A DNA stretch of 64,000 nt from Larix kaempferi (lineage: Eukaryota > Streptophyta > Pinopsida > Pinales > Pinaceae). The notes beneath the pieces were generated by a model. It searched no databases. It saw nothing but the letters and a program-made list of their open reading frames with translations, and was not told the DNA's origin. The position numbers and the translations under genes are program-made. Shown in pieces: positions 29,598-40,190 of this stretch; position 1 is the stretch's first letter; each line of letters starts with the position of its first letter. The stretch covers positions 4,493,001 through 4,557,000 of the forward strand of contig BSBM01000319.1 of NCBI GenBank assembly GCA_027924585.1, read 5' to 3'.

Positions 29598-31790
29598 ATG
29601 TCCCCGACGAGGTCAGGATACAGAGAGTTGGGTCTCGAACTAGTTTCACTTGGGGAAGACCACTCTCGCCGCCCCAAACGGCCTCCCATGGCGGAAGAAA
29701 AGAGAGACGACGGAGCAGTAGATCCTATCAAGTTGTTGCTCGAGGAAGCCCTCGCGCGACAGAGGATCGAGATGATGGATAATTTCGCCCAAATCCTTCA
29801 ACGCATGCCAACAGCGGCAAATGCACCCTCAACGAGCAGCCATTTCGGAGATACGACTCCCTTCAAGGTACAAGTTAATTTTGATATCCCCTTGTTTGAA
29901 GGCCAAATCGATGCCGATGCTCTAGATAAATGGTTGAATCTACTAGAAGGGTATTTCTCTGTCCACAAATTTTCCGACAGGGAAAAGATCATCTTTGCGC
30001 TCCTTAAGGCCGTCCCCCATGTCAAAAATTGGTGGGAAACTTATTGTGAGCAAAACTCGTCAGACGAGTCTGGATTGTTTGAATATTCCAATCCCACTTG
30101 GGCCTCTTTTATAGATGCCGTCAAGGAACAATATTACCCTGTTGGAAACTATGATGACCAGTACACAAAATGGACCATTCTGCATCAAGAGAGGGACCAA
30201 ACGGTGTCGGAGTACACCAACAAATTTCATACCTTGCGCACAAAGCTAGGTATCAAGGACTCCGAGCGGCACCTAGTACTGAAATATCGCAGTGGCCTAC
30301 ACCGGTACATCCGAACAGAGATGGATTTCCTGGAAATCTCTTCACTCGGATCCACCTATCGATATGCTGTCAAAATTGAGCAGAAATTTCAACAAAAGAA
30401 CAAGCGTGACTTCGGACCTGTGCAGAAGCAGGGCAAGGGAAACTTTGGCTCGCAGAGCACGGGGCAAGAAAAGGATAACCAATCCCAACCACAGGCGAAG
30501 AAGGGTAAAGAAAAGACAAAGAAGGAAACCGGGAAGTGGTGCGAGTTCCACAAAAGCCCCTGGCACAACACTGATGATTGTCGCTCAAAACAGTCATTGG
30601 TGGCTGAGATCAAAGCTTCAGAATCAGATCCCAGTTTCGATTCTGACTCGGAACCTAATTTCACGGCCGCGCAAAAAGGGAAGCAGATAATTGATGCAGA
30701 ACCCAGTGCCGTTGTTGCCACCACACAGATTCAGCCAGAGGAGCCTGAAGAGTCGGAGGCAGAGGAGCACCTTTTCCACTCACAGATGTGGGTGAAGGGA
30801 ATTCCCCTACATTTTGTTGTGGACAGCGGCAGCCAGAAGAACCTGATCTCAGAAGAAGTCATCAAGAGATTGGAGCTACCAATAACGCCACACCCACAAC
30901 CATACACCATTGGATGGCTAAGCCAAGGACGAAGGATCCGTGTCAGTCACCAATGTCGCCTACCATATGGCATCAAGCCCTTCAAAGATGAGGTATTGTG
31001 TGATGTGGCCCCACTTGAAGTATGTGATGTTCTTTTAGGACAACCATATATGTGGAAGCGTCATGCTGTATATGAATCACGACCTCGCAGTGTCATTGTC
31101 ACTTTGGGAGGACAACTCTATCGGATACCAGAGATAGTTACACCTACCCCAAACGAGCAGGGAAGGAAGATAATCTCCCACACTGGTAAATTTTCCCTAT
31201 TCGCAATTGCCACTAAAGGAGAACATCATATCGCAGAGACATCCACAACCTCTGCCCATCATCCCTCTACTCAGCAGAAACAAGAAAAACAGAAGTTCAG
31301 TGCAGCATCGCCTATTCGAGTTCCTTTGCAGTGCAAGGCCACGCATTCAAGGTGCTCCCACAAAAAGAAACCATCAACACCAATGCAAAATACCACAACA
31401 ACCAAAACTGTTGAACAGCTCCAGCGCAGCCAGCAACAACAATTACAGCCCTCTGAAGATTTCAAAGAAAGGCAACCTTTCTGCTTCAACAAATGTCGCA
31501 CCAAGAGCTCAACTCGACACACAACTCGACATATGATAAGGGATTTAACGCAATGGAGACCATTGCTTCCTAAGGAGGGAGGATTGATCCAGGTGGATAT
31601 CGGTGGCATCCCACCTCTTCCAACTGGCTCAAAACAGTCTTCTGGCAATTTTGGTAAATTACTATTTTTAGCAGTTTTTCGGGTCCTGAACTTCCGGAGC
31701 CATTTTGAGGCCCTAAACGACATTTTTTGGCGATTTGGGGGACCAAATGGTTGCCTCCGGCATGCATTTGGGCCCAGTCGAAAGTTGTAA
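29598..31790 (+). CDS. Gag-protease, unit 4
   Basis: Open. T in the GG(T/G)AAA site and T at offset 24 of its 3' LTR, the same pair as unit 1, three units away. Differs from unit 1 at FAQ/FSQ. Confidence 0.9.
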   Translation: MSPTRSGYRELGLELVSLGEDHSRRPKRPPMAEEKRDDGAVDPIKLLLEEALARQRIEMMDNFAQILQRMPTAANAPSTSSHFGDTTPFKVQVNFDIPLFEGQIDADALDKWLNLLEGYFSVHKFSDREKIIFALLKAVPHVKNWWETYCEQNSSDESGLFEYSNPTWASFIDAVKEQYYPVGNYDDQYTKWTILHQERDQTVSEYTNKFHTLRTKLGIKDSERHLVLKYRSGLHRYIRTEMDFLEISSLGSTYRYAVKIEQKFQQKNKRDFGPVQKQGKGNFGSQSTGQEKDNQSQPQAKKGKEKTKKETGKWCEFHKSPWHNTDDCRSKQSLVAEIKASESDPSFDSDSEPNFTAAQKGKQIIDAEPSAVVATTQIQPEEPEESEAEEHLFHSQMWVKGIPLHFVVDSGSQKNLISEEVIKRLELPITPHPQPYTIGWLSQGRRIRVSHQCRLPYGIKPFKDEVLCDVAPLEVCDVLLGQPYMWKRHAVYESRPRSVIVTLGGQLYRIPEIVTPTPNEQGRKIISHTGKFSLFAIATKGEHHIAETSTTSAHHPSTQQKQEKQKFSAASPIRVPLQCKATHSRCSHKKKPSTPMQNTTTTKTVEQLQRSQQQQLQPSEDFKERQPFCFNKCRTKSSTRHTTRHMIRDLTQWRPLLPKEGGLIQVDIGGIPPLPTGSKQSSGNFGKLLFLAVFRVLNFRSHFEALNDIFWRFGGPNGCLRHAFGPSRKL

Positions 31791-32204
31791 ATCTCGGATA
31801 GACCTTTCCAACGGGCTACCGAGCGCCCCAAACGGAGATCGCATGCAAAAGTTACGACCCCGGGAAGTTGATGTGCTAACTTACCCAAACGGGGCCCACA
31901 TGACTTTTGGCGCTTCATCTCCTAGGGTTAGGTTTTTGGATGTTTGGGATTCTTTCCCTCATGCTTATGATAAATAGGCCCTTTGGCCTCTCTTTGTATT
32001 CATCTTGGCACGAATGAGCATAGCGGCCACATCTCTTCTCAGAGATAGCTACCACCATTCTAGCTATTGTATTTTACAGTCTGTTCTATTTCCGCTATTT
32101 AATAGAATATGTGTTTACTGTATCACTGTGTTATTTGCAATATATCTCTGTATATGATTCTGTATATGCTATCTTTTGTTTCGTTCCCACATAAATCCGG
32201 ATCA
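31585..32204 (+). repeat. LTR 5
   Basis: 620 bp, shared by units 4 and 5. T at offset 24, as in LTR1 and LTR2 only. Confidence 0.95.
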
Positions 32205-32245
32205 GTGGTATCAGAGCGGTCTGCTCTTTGATTGTTTCTCGGTGC

Positions 32246-34438
32246 ATGTCCCCGACGAGGTCAGGATACAGAGAGTTGGGTCTCGAACTAGTTTCACTTG
32301 GGGAAGACCACTCTCGCCGCCCCAAACGGCCTCCCATGGCGGAAGAAAAGAGAGACGACGGAGCAGTAGATCCTATCAAGTTGTTGCTCGAGGAAGCCCT
32401 CGCGCGACAGAGGATCGAGATGATGGATAATTTCGCCCAAATCCTTCAACGCATGCCAATAGCGGCAAATGCACCCTCAACGAGCAGCCATTTCGGAGAT
32501 ACGACTCCCTTCAAGGTACAAGTTAATTTTGATATCCCCTTGTTTGAAGGCCAAATCGATGCCGATGCTCTAGATAAATGGTTGAATCTACTAGAAGGGT
32601 ATTTCTCTGTCCACAAATTTTCCGACAGGGAAAAGATCATCTTTGCGCTCCTTAAGGCCGTCCCCCATGTCAAAAATTGGTGGGAAACTTATTGTGAGCA
32701 AAACTCGTCAGACGAGTCTAGATTGTTTGAATATTCCAATCCCACTTGGGCCTCTTTTATAGATGCCGTCAGGGAACAATATTACCCTGTTGGAAACTAT
32801 GATGACCAGTACACAAAATGGACCATTCTGCATCAAGAGAGGGACCAAACGGTGTCGGAGTACACCAACAAATTTCATACCTTGCGCACAAAGCTAGGTA
32901 TCAAGGACTCCGAGCGGCACCTAGTACTGAAATATCGCAGTGGCCTACACCGGTACATCCGAACAGAGATGGATTTCCTGGAAATCTCTTCACTCGGATC
33001 CACCTATCGATATGCTGTCAAAATTGAGCAGAAATTTCAACAAAAGAACAAGCGTGACTTCGGACCTGTGCAGAAGCAGGGCAAGGGAAACTTTGGCTCG
33101 CAGAGCACGGGGCAAGAAAAGGATAACCAATCCCAACCACAGGCGAAGAAGGGTAAAGAAAAGACAAAGAAGGAAACCGGGAAGTGGTGAGAGTTCCACA
33201 AAAGCCCCTGGCACAACACTGATGATTGTCGCTCAAAACAGTCATTGGTGGCTGAGATCAAAGCTTCAGAATCAGATCCCAGTTTCGATTCTGACTCGGA
33301 ACCTAATTTCACGGCCGCGCAAAAAGGGAAGCAGATAATTGATGCAGAACCCAGTGCCGTTGTTGCCACCACACAGATTCAGCCAGAGGAGCCTGAAGAG
33401 TCGGAGGCAGAGGAGCACCTTTTCCACTCACAGATGTGGGTGAAGGGAATTCCCCTACATTTTGTTGTGGACAGCGGCAGCCAGAAGAACCTGATCTCAG
33501 AAGAAGTCATCAAGAGATTGGAGCTACCAATAACGCCACACCCACAACCATACACCATTGGATGGCTAAGCCAAGGACGAAGGATCCGTGTCAGTCACCA
33601 ATGTCGCCTACCATATGGCATCAAGCCCTTCAAAGATGAGGTATTGTGTGATGTGGCCCCACTTGAAGTATGTGATGTTCTTTTAGGACAACCATATATG
33701 TGGAAGCGTCATGCTGTATATGAATCACGACCTCGCAGTGTCATTGTCACTTTGGGAGGACAACTCTATCGGATACCAGAGATAGTTACACCTACCCCAA
33801 ACGAGCAGGGAAGGAAGATAATCTCCCACACTGGTAAATTTTCCCTATTCGCAATTGCCACTAAAGGAGAACATCATATCGCAGAGACATCCACAACCTC
33901 TGCCCATCATCCCTCTACTCAGCAGAAACAAGAAAAACAGAAGTTCAGTGCAGCATCGCCTATTCGAGTTCCTTTGCAGTGCAAGGCCACGCATTCAAGG
34001 TGCTCCCACAAAAAGAAACCATCAACACCAATGCAAAATACCACAACAACCAAAACTGTTGAACAGCTCCAGCGCAGCCAGCAACAACAATTACAGCCCT
34101 CTGAAGATTTCAAAGAAAGGCAACCTTTCTGCTTCAACAAATGTCGCACCAAGAGCTCAACTCGACACACAACTCGACATATGATAAGGGATTTAACGCA
34201 ATGGAGACCATTGCTTCCTAAGGAGGGAGGATTGATCCAGGTGGATATCGGTGGCAGCCCACCTCTTCCAACTGGCTCAAAACAGTCTTCTGGCAATTTT
34301 GGTAAATTACTATTTTTAGCAGTTTTTCGGGTCCTGAACTTCCGGAGCCATTTTGAGGCCCTAAACGACATTTTTTGGCGATTTGGGGGACCAAATGGTT
34401 GCCTCCGGCATGCATTTGGGCCCAGTCGAAAGTTGTAA
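32246..34438 (+). pseudogene. Gag-protease, unit 5, stop in zinc knuckle
   Basis: The codon of the first zinc-knuckle Cys is TGA at 33188-33190 (C to A), so the product would end after the Gag core and basic linker, without knuckle or protease. The frame reopens unchanged behind the stop to 34438. Three more changes: RMPI for RMPT (shared with unit 8), Arg for Gly in DESGLF, Arg for Lys in AVKEQ. This is the most altered unit of the left half, as expected once selection or exchange relaxes. Confidence 0.92.
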
Positions 34439-34852
34439 ATCTCGGATAGACCTTTCCAACGGGCTACCGAGCGCCCCAAACGGAGATCGCATGCAAAAGT
34501 TACGACCCCGGGAAGTTGATGTGCTAACTTACCCAAACGGGGCCCACATGACTTTTGGCGCTTCATCTCCTAGGGTTAGGTTTTTGGATGTTTGGGATTC
34601 TTTCCCTCATGCTTATGATAAATAGGCCCTTTGGCCTCTCTTTGTATTCATCTTGGCACGAATGAGCATAGCGGCCACATCTCTTCTCAGAGATAGCTAC
34701 CACCATTCTAGCTATTGTATTTTACAGTCTGTTCTATTTCCGCTATTTAATAGAATATGTGTTTACTGTATCACTGTGTTATTTGCAATATATCTCTGTA
34801 TATGATTCTGTATATGCTATCTTTTGTTTCGTTCCCACATAAATCCGGATCA
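34233..34852 (+). repeat. LTR 6
   Basis: 620 bp, shared by units 5 and 6; majority form. Confidence 0.95.
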
Positions 34853-34893
34853 GTGGTATCAGAGCGGTCTGCTCTTTGATTGTTTCTCGGTGC

Positions 34894-37086
34894 ATGTCCC
34901 CGACGAGGTCAGGATACAGAGAGTTGGGTCTCGAACTAGTTTCACTTGGGGAAGACCACTCTCGCCGCCCCAAACGGCCTCCCATGGCGGAAGAAAAGAG
35001 AGACGACGGAGCAGTAGATCCTATCAAGTTGTTGCTCGAGGAAGCCCTCGCGCGACAGAGGATCGAGATGATGGATAATTTCGCCCAAATCCTTCAACGC
35101 ATGCCAACAGCGGCAAATGCACCCTCAACGAGCAGCCATTTCGGAGATATGACTCCCTTCAAGGTACAAGTTAATTTTGATATCCCCTTGTTTGAAGGCC
35201 AAATCGATGCCGATGCTCTAGATAAATGGTTGAATCTACTAGAAGGGTATTTCTCTGTCCACAAATTTTCCGACAGGGAAAAGATCATCTTTGCGCTCCT
35301 TAAGGCCGTCCCCCATGTCAAAAATTGGTGGGAAACTTATTGTGAGCAAAACTCGTCAGACGAGTCTGGATTGTTTGAATATTCCAATCCCACTTGGGCC
35401 TCTTTTATAGATGCCGTCAAGGAACAATATTACCCTGTTGGAAACTATGATGACCAGTACACAAAATGGACCATTCTGCATCAAGAGAGGGACCAAACGG
35501 TGTCGGAGTACACCAACAAATTTCATACCTTGCGCACAAAGCTAGGTATCAAGGACTCCGAGCGGCACCTAGTACTGAAATATCGCAGTGGCCTACACCG
35601 GTACATCCGAACAGAGATGGATTTCCTGGAAATCTCTTCACTCGGATCCACCTATCGATATGCTGTCAAAATTGAGCAGAAATTTCAACAAAAGAACAAG
35701 CGTGACTTCGGACCTGTGCAGAAGCAGGGCAAGGGAAACTTTGGCTCGCAGAGCACGGGGCAAGAAAAGGATAACCAATCCCAACCACAGGCGAAGAAGG
35801 GTAAAGAAAAGACAAAGAAGGAAACCGGGAAGTGGTGCGAGTTCCACAAAAGCCCCTGGCACAACACTGATGATTGTCGCTCAAAACAGTCATTGGTGGC
35901 TGAGATCAAAGCTTCAGAATCAGATCCCAGTTTCGATTCTGACTCGGAACCTAATTTCACGGCCGCGCAAAAAGGGAAGCAGATAATTGATGCAGAACCC
36001 AGTGCCGTTGTTGCCACCACACAGATTCAGCCAGAGGAGCCTGAAGAGTCGGAGGCAGAGGAGCACCTTTTCCACTCACAGATGTGGGTGAAGGGAATTC
36101 CCCTACATTTTGTTGTGGACAGCGGCAGCCAGAAGAACCTGATCTCAGAAGAAGTCATCAAGAGATTGGAGCTACCAATAACGCCACACCCACAACCATA
36201 CACCATTGGATGGCTAAGCCAAGGACGAAGGATCCGTGTCAGTCACCAATGTCGCCTACCATATGGCATCAAGCCCTTCAAAGATGAGGTATTGTGTGAT
36301 GTGGCCCCACTTGAAGTATGTGATGTTCTTTTAGGACAACCATATATGTGGAAGCGTCATGCTGTATATCAATCACGACCTCGCAGTGTCATTGTCACTT
36401 TGGGAGGACAACTCTATCGGATACCAGAGATAGTTACACCTACCCCAAACGAGCAGGGAAGGAAGATAATCTCCCACACTGGGAAATTTTCCCTATTCGC
36501 AATTGCCACTAAAGGAGAACATCATATCGCAGAGACATCCACAACCTCTGCCCATCATCCCTCTACTCAGCAGAAACAAGAAAAACAGAAGTTCAGTGCA
36601 GCATCGCCTATTCGAGTTCCTTTGCAGTGCAAGGCCACGCATTCAAGGTGCTCCCACAAAAAGAAACCATCAACACCAATGCAAAATACCACAACAACCA
36701 AAACTGTTGAACAGCTCCAGCGCAGCCAGCAACAACAATTACAGCCCTCTGAAGATTTCAAAGAAAGGCAACCTTTCTGCTTCAACAAATGTCGCACCAA
36801 GAGCTCAACTCGACACACAACTCGACATATGATAAGGGATTTAACGCAATGGAGACCATTGCTTCCTAAGGAGGGAGGATTGATCCAGGTGGATATCGGT
36901 GGCAGCCCACCTCTTCCAACTGGCTCAAAACAGTCTTCTGGCAATTTTGGTAAATTACTATTTTTAGCAGTTTTTCGGGTCCTGAACTTCCGGAGCCATT
37001 TTGAGGCCCTAAACGACATTTTTTGGCGATTTGGGGGACCAAATGGTTGCCTCCGGCATGCATTTGGGCCCAGTCGAAAGTTGTAA
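34894..37086 (+). CDS. Gag-protease, unit 6
   Basis: Open. Private changes: Met for Thr in GDTTPF (ATG at about 35149) and Gln for Glu in AVYESRP (36370). G in the GG(T/G)AAA site, like unit 3. Confidence 0.9.
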   Translation: MSPTRSGYRELGLELVSLGEDHSRRPKRPPMAEEKRDDGAVDPIKLLLEEALARQRIEMMDNFAQILQRMPTAANAPSTSSHFGDMTPFKVQVNFDIPLFEGQIDADALDKWLNLLEGYFSVHKFSDREKIIFALLKAVPHVKNWWETYCEQNSSDESGLFEYSNPTWASFIDAVKEQYYPVGNYDDQYTKWTILHQERDQTVSEYTNKFHTLRTKLGIKDSERHLVLKYRSGLHRYIRTEMDFLEISSLGSTYRYAVKIEQKFQQKNKRDFGPVQKQGKGNFGSQSTGQEKDNQSQPQAKKGKEKTKKETGKWCEFHKSPWHNTDDCRSKQSLVAEIKASESDPSFDSDSEPNFTAAQKGKQIIDAEPSAVVATTQIQPEEPEESEAEEHLFHSQMWVKGIPLHFVVDSGSQKNLISEEVIKRLELPITPHPQPYTIGWLSQGRRIRVSHQCRLPYGIKPFKDEVLCDVAPLEVCDVLLGQPYMWKRHAVYQSRPRSVIVTLGGQLYRIPEIVTPTPNEQGRKIISHTGKFSLFAIATKGEHHIAETSTTSAHHPSTQQKQEKQKFSAASPIRVPLQCKATHSRCSHKKKPSTPMQNTTTTKTVEQLQRSQQQQLQPSEDFKERQPFCFNKCRTKSSTRHTTRHMIRDLTQWRPLLPKEGGLIQVDIGGSPPLPTGSKQSSGNFGKLLFLAVFRVLNFRSHFEALNDIFWRFGGPNGCLRHAFGPSRKL

Positions 37087-37500
37087 ATCTCGGATAGACC
37101 TTTCCAACGGGCTACCGAGCGCCCCAAACGGAGATCGCATGCAAAAGTTACGACCCCGGGAAGTTGATGTGCTAACTTACCCAAACGGGGCCCACATGAC
37201 TTTTGGCGCTTCATCTCCTAGGGTTAGGTTTTTGGATGTTTGGGATTCTTTCCCTCATGCTTATGATAAATAGGCCCTTTGGCCTCTCTTTGTATTCATC
37301 TTGGCACGAATGAGCATAGCGGCCACATCTCTTCTCAGAGATAGCTACCACCATTCTAGCTATTGTATTTTACAGTCTGTTCTATTTCCGCTATTTAATA
37401 GAATATGTGTTTACTGTATCACTGTGTTATTTGCAATATATCTCTGTATATGATTCTGTATATGCTATCTTTTGTTTCGTTCCCACATAAATCCGGATCA
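36881..37500 (+). repeat. LTR 7
   Basis: 620 bp, shared by units 6 and 7; majority form. Confidence 0.95.
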
Positions 37501-37541
37501 GTGGTATCAGAGCGGTCTGCTCTTTGATTGTTTCTCGGTGC

Positions 37542-39735
37542 ATGTCCCCGACGAGGTCAGGATACAGAGAGTTGGGTCTCGAACTAGTTTCACTTGGGGA
37601 AGACCACTCTCGCCGCCCCAAACGGCCTCCCATGGCGGAAGAAAAGAGAGACGACGGAGCAGTAGATCCTATCAAGTTGTTGCTCGAGGAAGCCCTCGCG
37701 CGACAGAGGATCGAGATGATGGATAATTTCGCCCAAATCCTTCAACGCATGCCAACAGCGGCAAATGCACCCTCAACGAGCAACCATTTCGGAGATACGA
37801 CTCCCTTCAAGGTACAAGTTAATTTTGATATCCCCTTGTTTGAAGGCCAAATCGATGCCGATGCTCTAGATAAATGGTTGAATCTACTAGAAGGGTATTT
37901 CTCTGTCCACAAATTTTCCGACAGGGAAAAGATCATCTTTGCGCTCCTTAAGGCCGTCCCCCATGTCAAAAATTGGTGGGAAACTTATTGTGAGCAAAAC
38001 TCGTCAGACGAGTCTGGATTGTTTGAATATTCCAATCCCACTTGGGCCTCTTTTATAGATGCCGTCAAGGAACAATATTACCCTGTTGGAAACTATGATG
38101 ACCAGTACACAAAATGGACCATTCTGCATCAAGAGAGGGACCAAACGGTGTCGGAGTACACCAACAAATTTCATACCTTGCGCACAAAGCTAGGTATCAA
38201 GGACTCCGAGCGGCACCTAGTACTGAAATATCGCAGTGGCCTACACCGGTACATCCGAACAGAGATGGATTTCCTGGAAATCTCTTCACTCGGATCCACC
38301 TATCGATATGCTGTCAAAATTGAGCAGAAATTTCAACAAAAGAACAAGCGTGACTTCGGACCTGTGCAGAAGCAGGGCAAGGGAAACTTTGGCTCGCAGA
38401 GCACGGGGCAAGAAAAGGATAACCAATCCCAACCACAGGCGAAGAAGGGTAAAGAAAAGACAAAGAAGGAAACCGGGAAGTGGTGCGAGTTCCACAAAAG
38501 CCCCTGGCACAACACTGATGATTGTCGCTCAAAACAGTCATTGGTGGCTGAGATCAAAGCTTCAGAATCAGATCCCAGTTTCGATTCTGACTCGGAACCT
38601 AATTTCACGGGCCGCGCAAAAAGGGAAGCAGATAATTGATGCAGAACCCAGTGCCGTTGTTACCACCACACAGATTCAGCCAGAGGAGCCTGAAGAGTCG
38701 GAGGCAGAGGAGCACCTTTTCCACTCACAGATGTGGGTGAAGGGAATTCCCCTACATTTTGTTGTGGACAGCGGCAGCCAGAAGAACCTGATCTCAGAAG
38801 AAGTCATCAAGAGATTGGAGCTACCAATAACGCCACACCCACAACCATACACCATTGGATGGCTAAGCCAAGGACGAAGGATCCGTGTCAGTCACCAATG
38901 TCGCCTACCATATGGCATCAAGCCCTTCAAAGATGAGGTATTGTGTGATGTGGCCCCACTTGAAGTATGTGATGTTCTTTTAGGACAACCATATATGTGG
39001 AAGCGTCATGCTGTATATGAATCACGACCTCGCAGTGTCATTGTCACTTTGGGAGGACAACTCTATCGGATACCAGAGATAGTTACACCTACCCCAAACG
39101 AGCAGGGAAGGAAGATAATCTCCCACACTGGTAAATTTTCCCTATTCGCAATTGCCACTAAAGGAGAACATCATATCGCAGAGACATCCACAACCTCTGC
39201 CCATCATCCCTCTACTCAGCAGAAACAAGAAAAACAGAAGTTCAGTGCAGCATCGCCTATTCGAGTTCCTTTGCAGTGCAAGGCCACGCATTCAAGGTGC
39301 TCCCACAAAAAGAAACCATCAACACCAATGCAAAATACCACAACAACCAAAACTGTTGAACAGCTCCAGCGCAGCCAGCAACAACAATTACAGCCCTCTG
39401 AAGATTTCAAAGAAAGGCAACCTTTCTGCTTCAACAAATGTCGCACCAAGAGCTCAACTCGACACACAACTCGACATATGATAAGGGATTTAACGCAATG
39501 GAGACCATTGCTTCCTAAGGAGGGAGGATTGATCCAGGTGGATATCGGTGGCAGCCCACCTCTTCCAACTGGCTCAAAACAGTCTTCTGGCAATTTTGGT
39601 AAATTACTATTTTTAGCAGTTTTTCGGGTCCTGAACTTCCGGAGCCATTTTGAGGCCCTAAACGACATTTTTTGGCGATTTGGGGGACCAAATGGTTGCC
39701 TCCGGCATGTATTTGGGCCCAGTCGAAAGTTGTAA
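37542..39735 (+). pseudogene. Gag-protease, unit 7, frameshift before protease
   Basis: One extra G in the run at 38609-38611 (CACGGGCC for CACGGCC) shifts the frame, which then ends at 38639; Gag core and zinc knuckle remain, the protease is lost. The original frame continues behind the insertion, open to 39735. Also Asn for Ser in TSSHF, and Thr for Ala in VVATTQ. The insertion makes this unit 2649 bp. Confidence 0.92.
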
Positions 39736-40149
39736 ATCTCGGATAGACCTTTCCAACGGGCTACCGAGCGCCCCAAACGGAGATCGCATGCAAAAGTTAC
39801 GACCCCGGGAAGTTGATGTGCTAACTTACCCAAACGGGGCCCACATGACTTTTGGCGCTTCATCTCCTAGGGTTAGGTTTTTGGATGTTTGGGATTCTTT
39901 CCCTCATGCTTATGATAAATAGGCCCTTTGGCCTCTCTTTGTATTCATCTTGGCACGAATGAGCATAGCGGCCACATCTCTTCTCAGAGATAGCTACCAC
40001 CATTCTAGCTATTGTATTTTACAGTCTGTTCTATTTCCGCTATTTAATAGAATATGTGTTTACTGTATCACTGTGTTATTTGCAATATATCTCTGTATAT
40101 GATTCTGTATATGCTATCTTTTGTTTCGTTCCCACATAAATCCGGATCA
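39530..40149 (+). repeat. LTR 8
   Basis: 620 bp, shared by units 7 and 8. Private T in GGCATGTATTT near 39710. Confidence 0.95.
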
Positions 40150-40190
40150 GTGGTATCAGAGCGGTCTGCTCTTTGATTGTTTCTCGGTGC

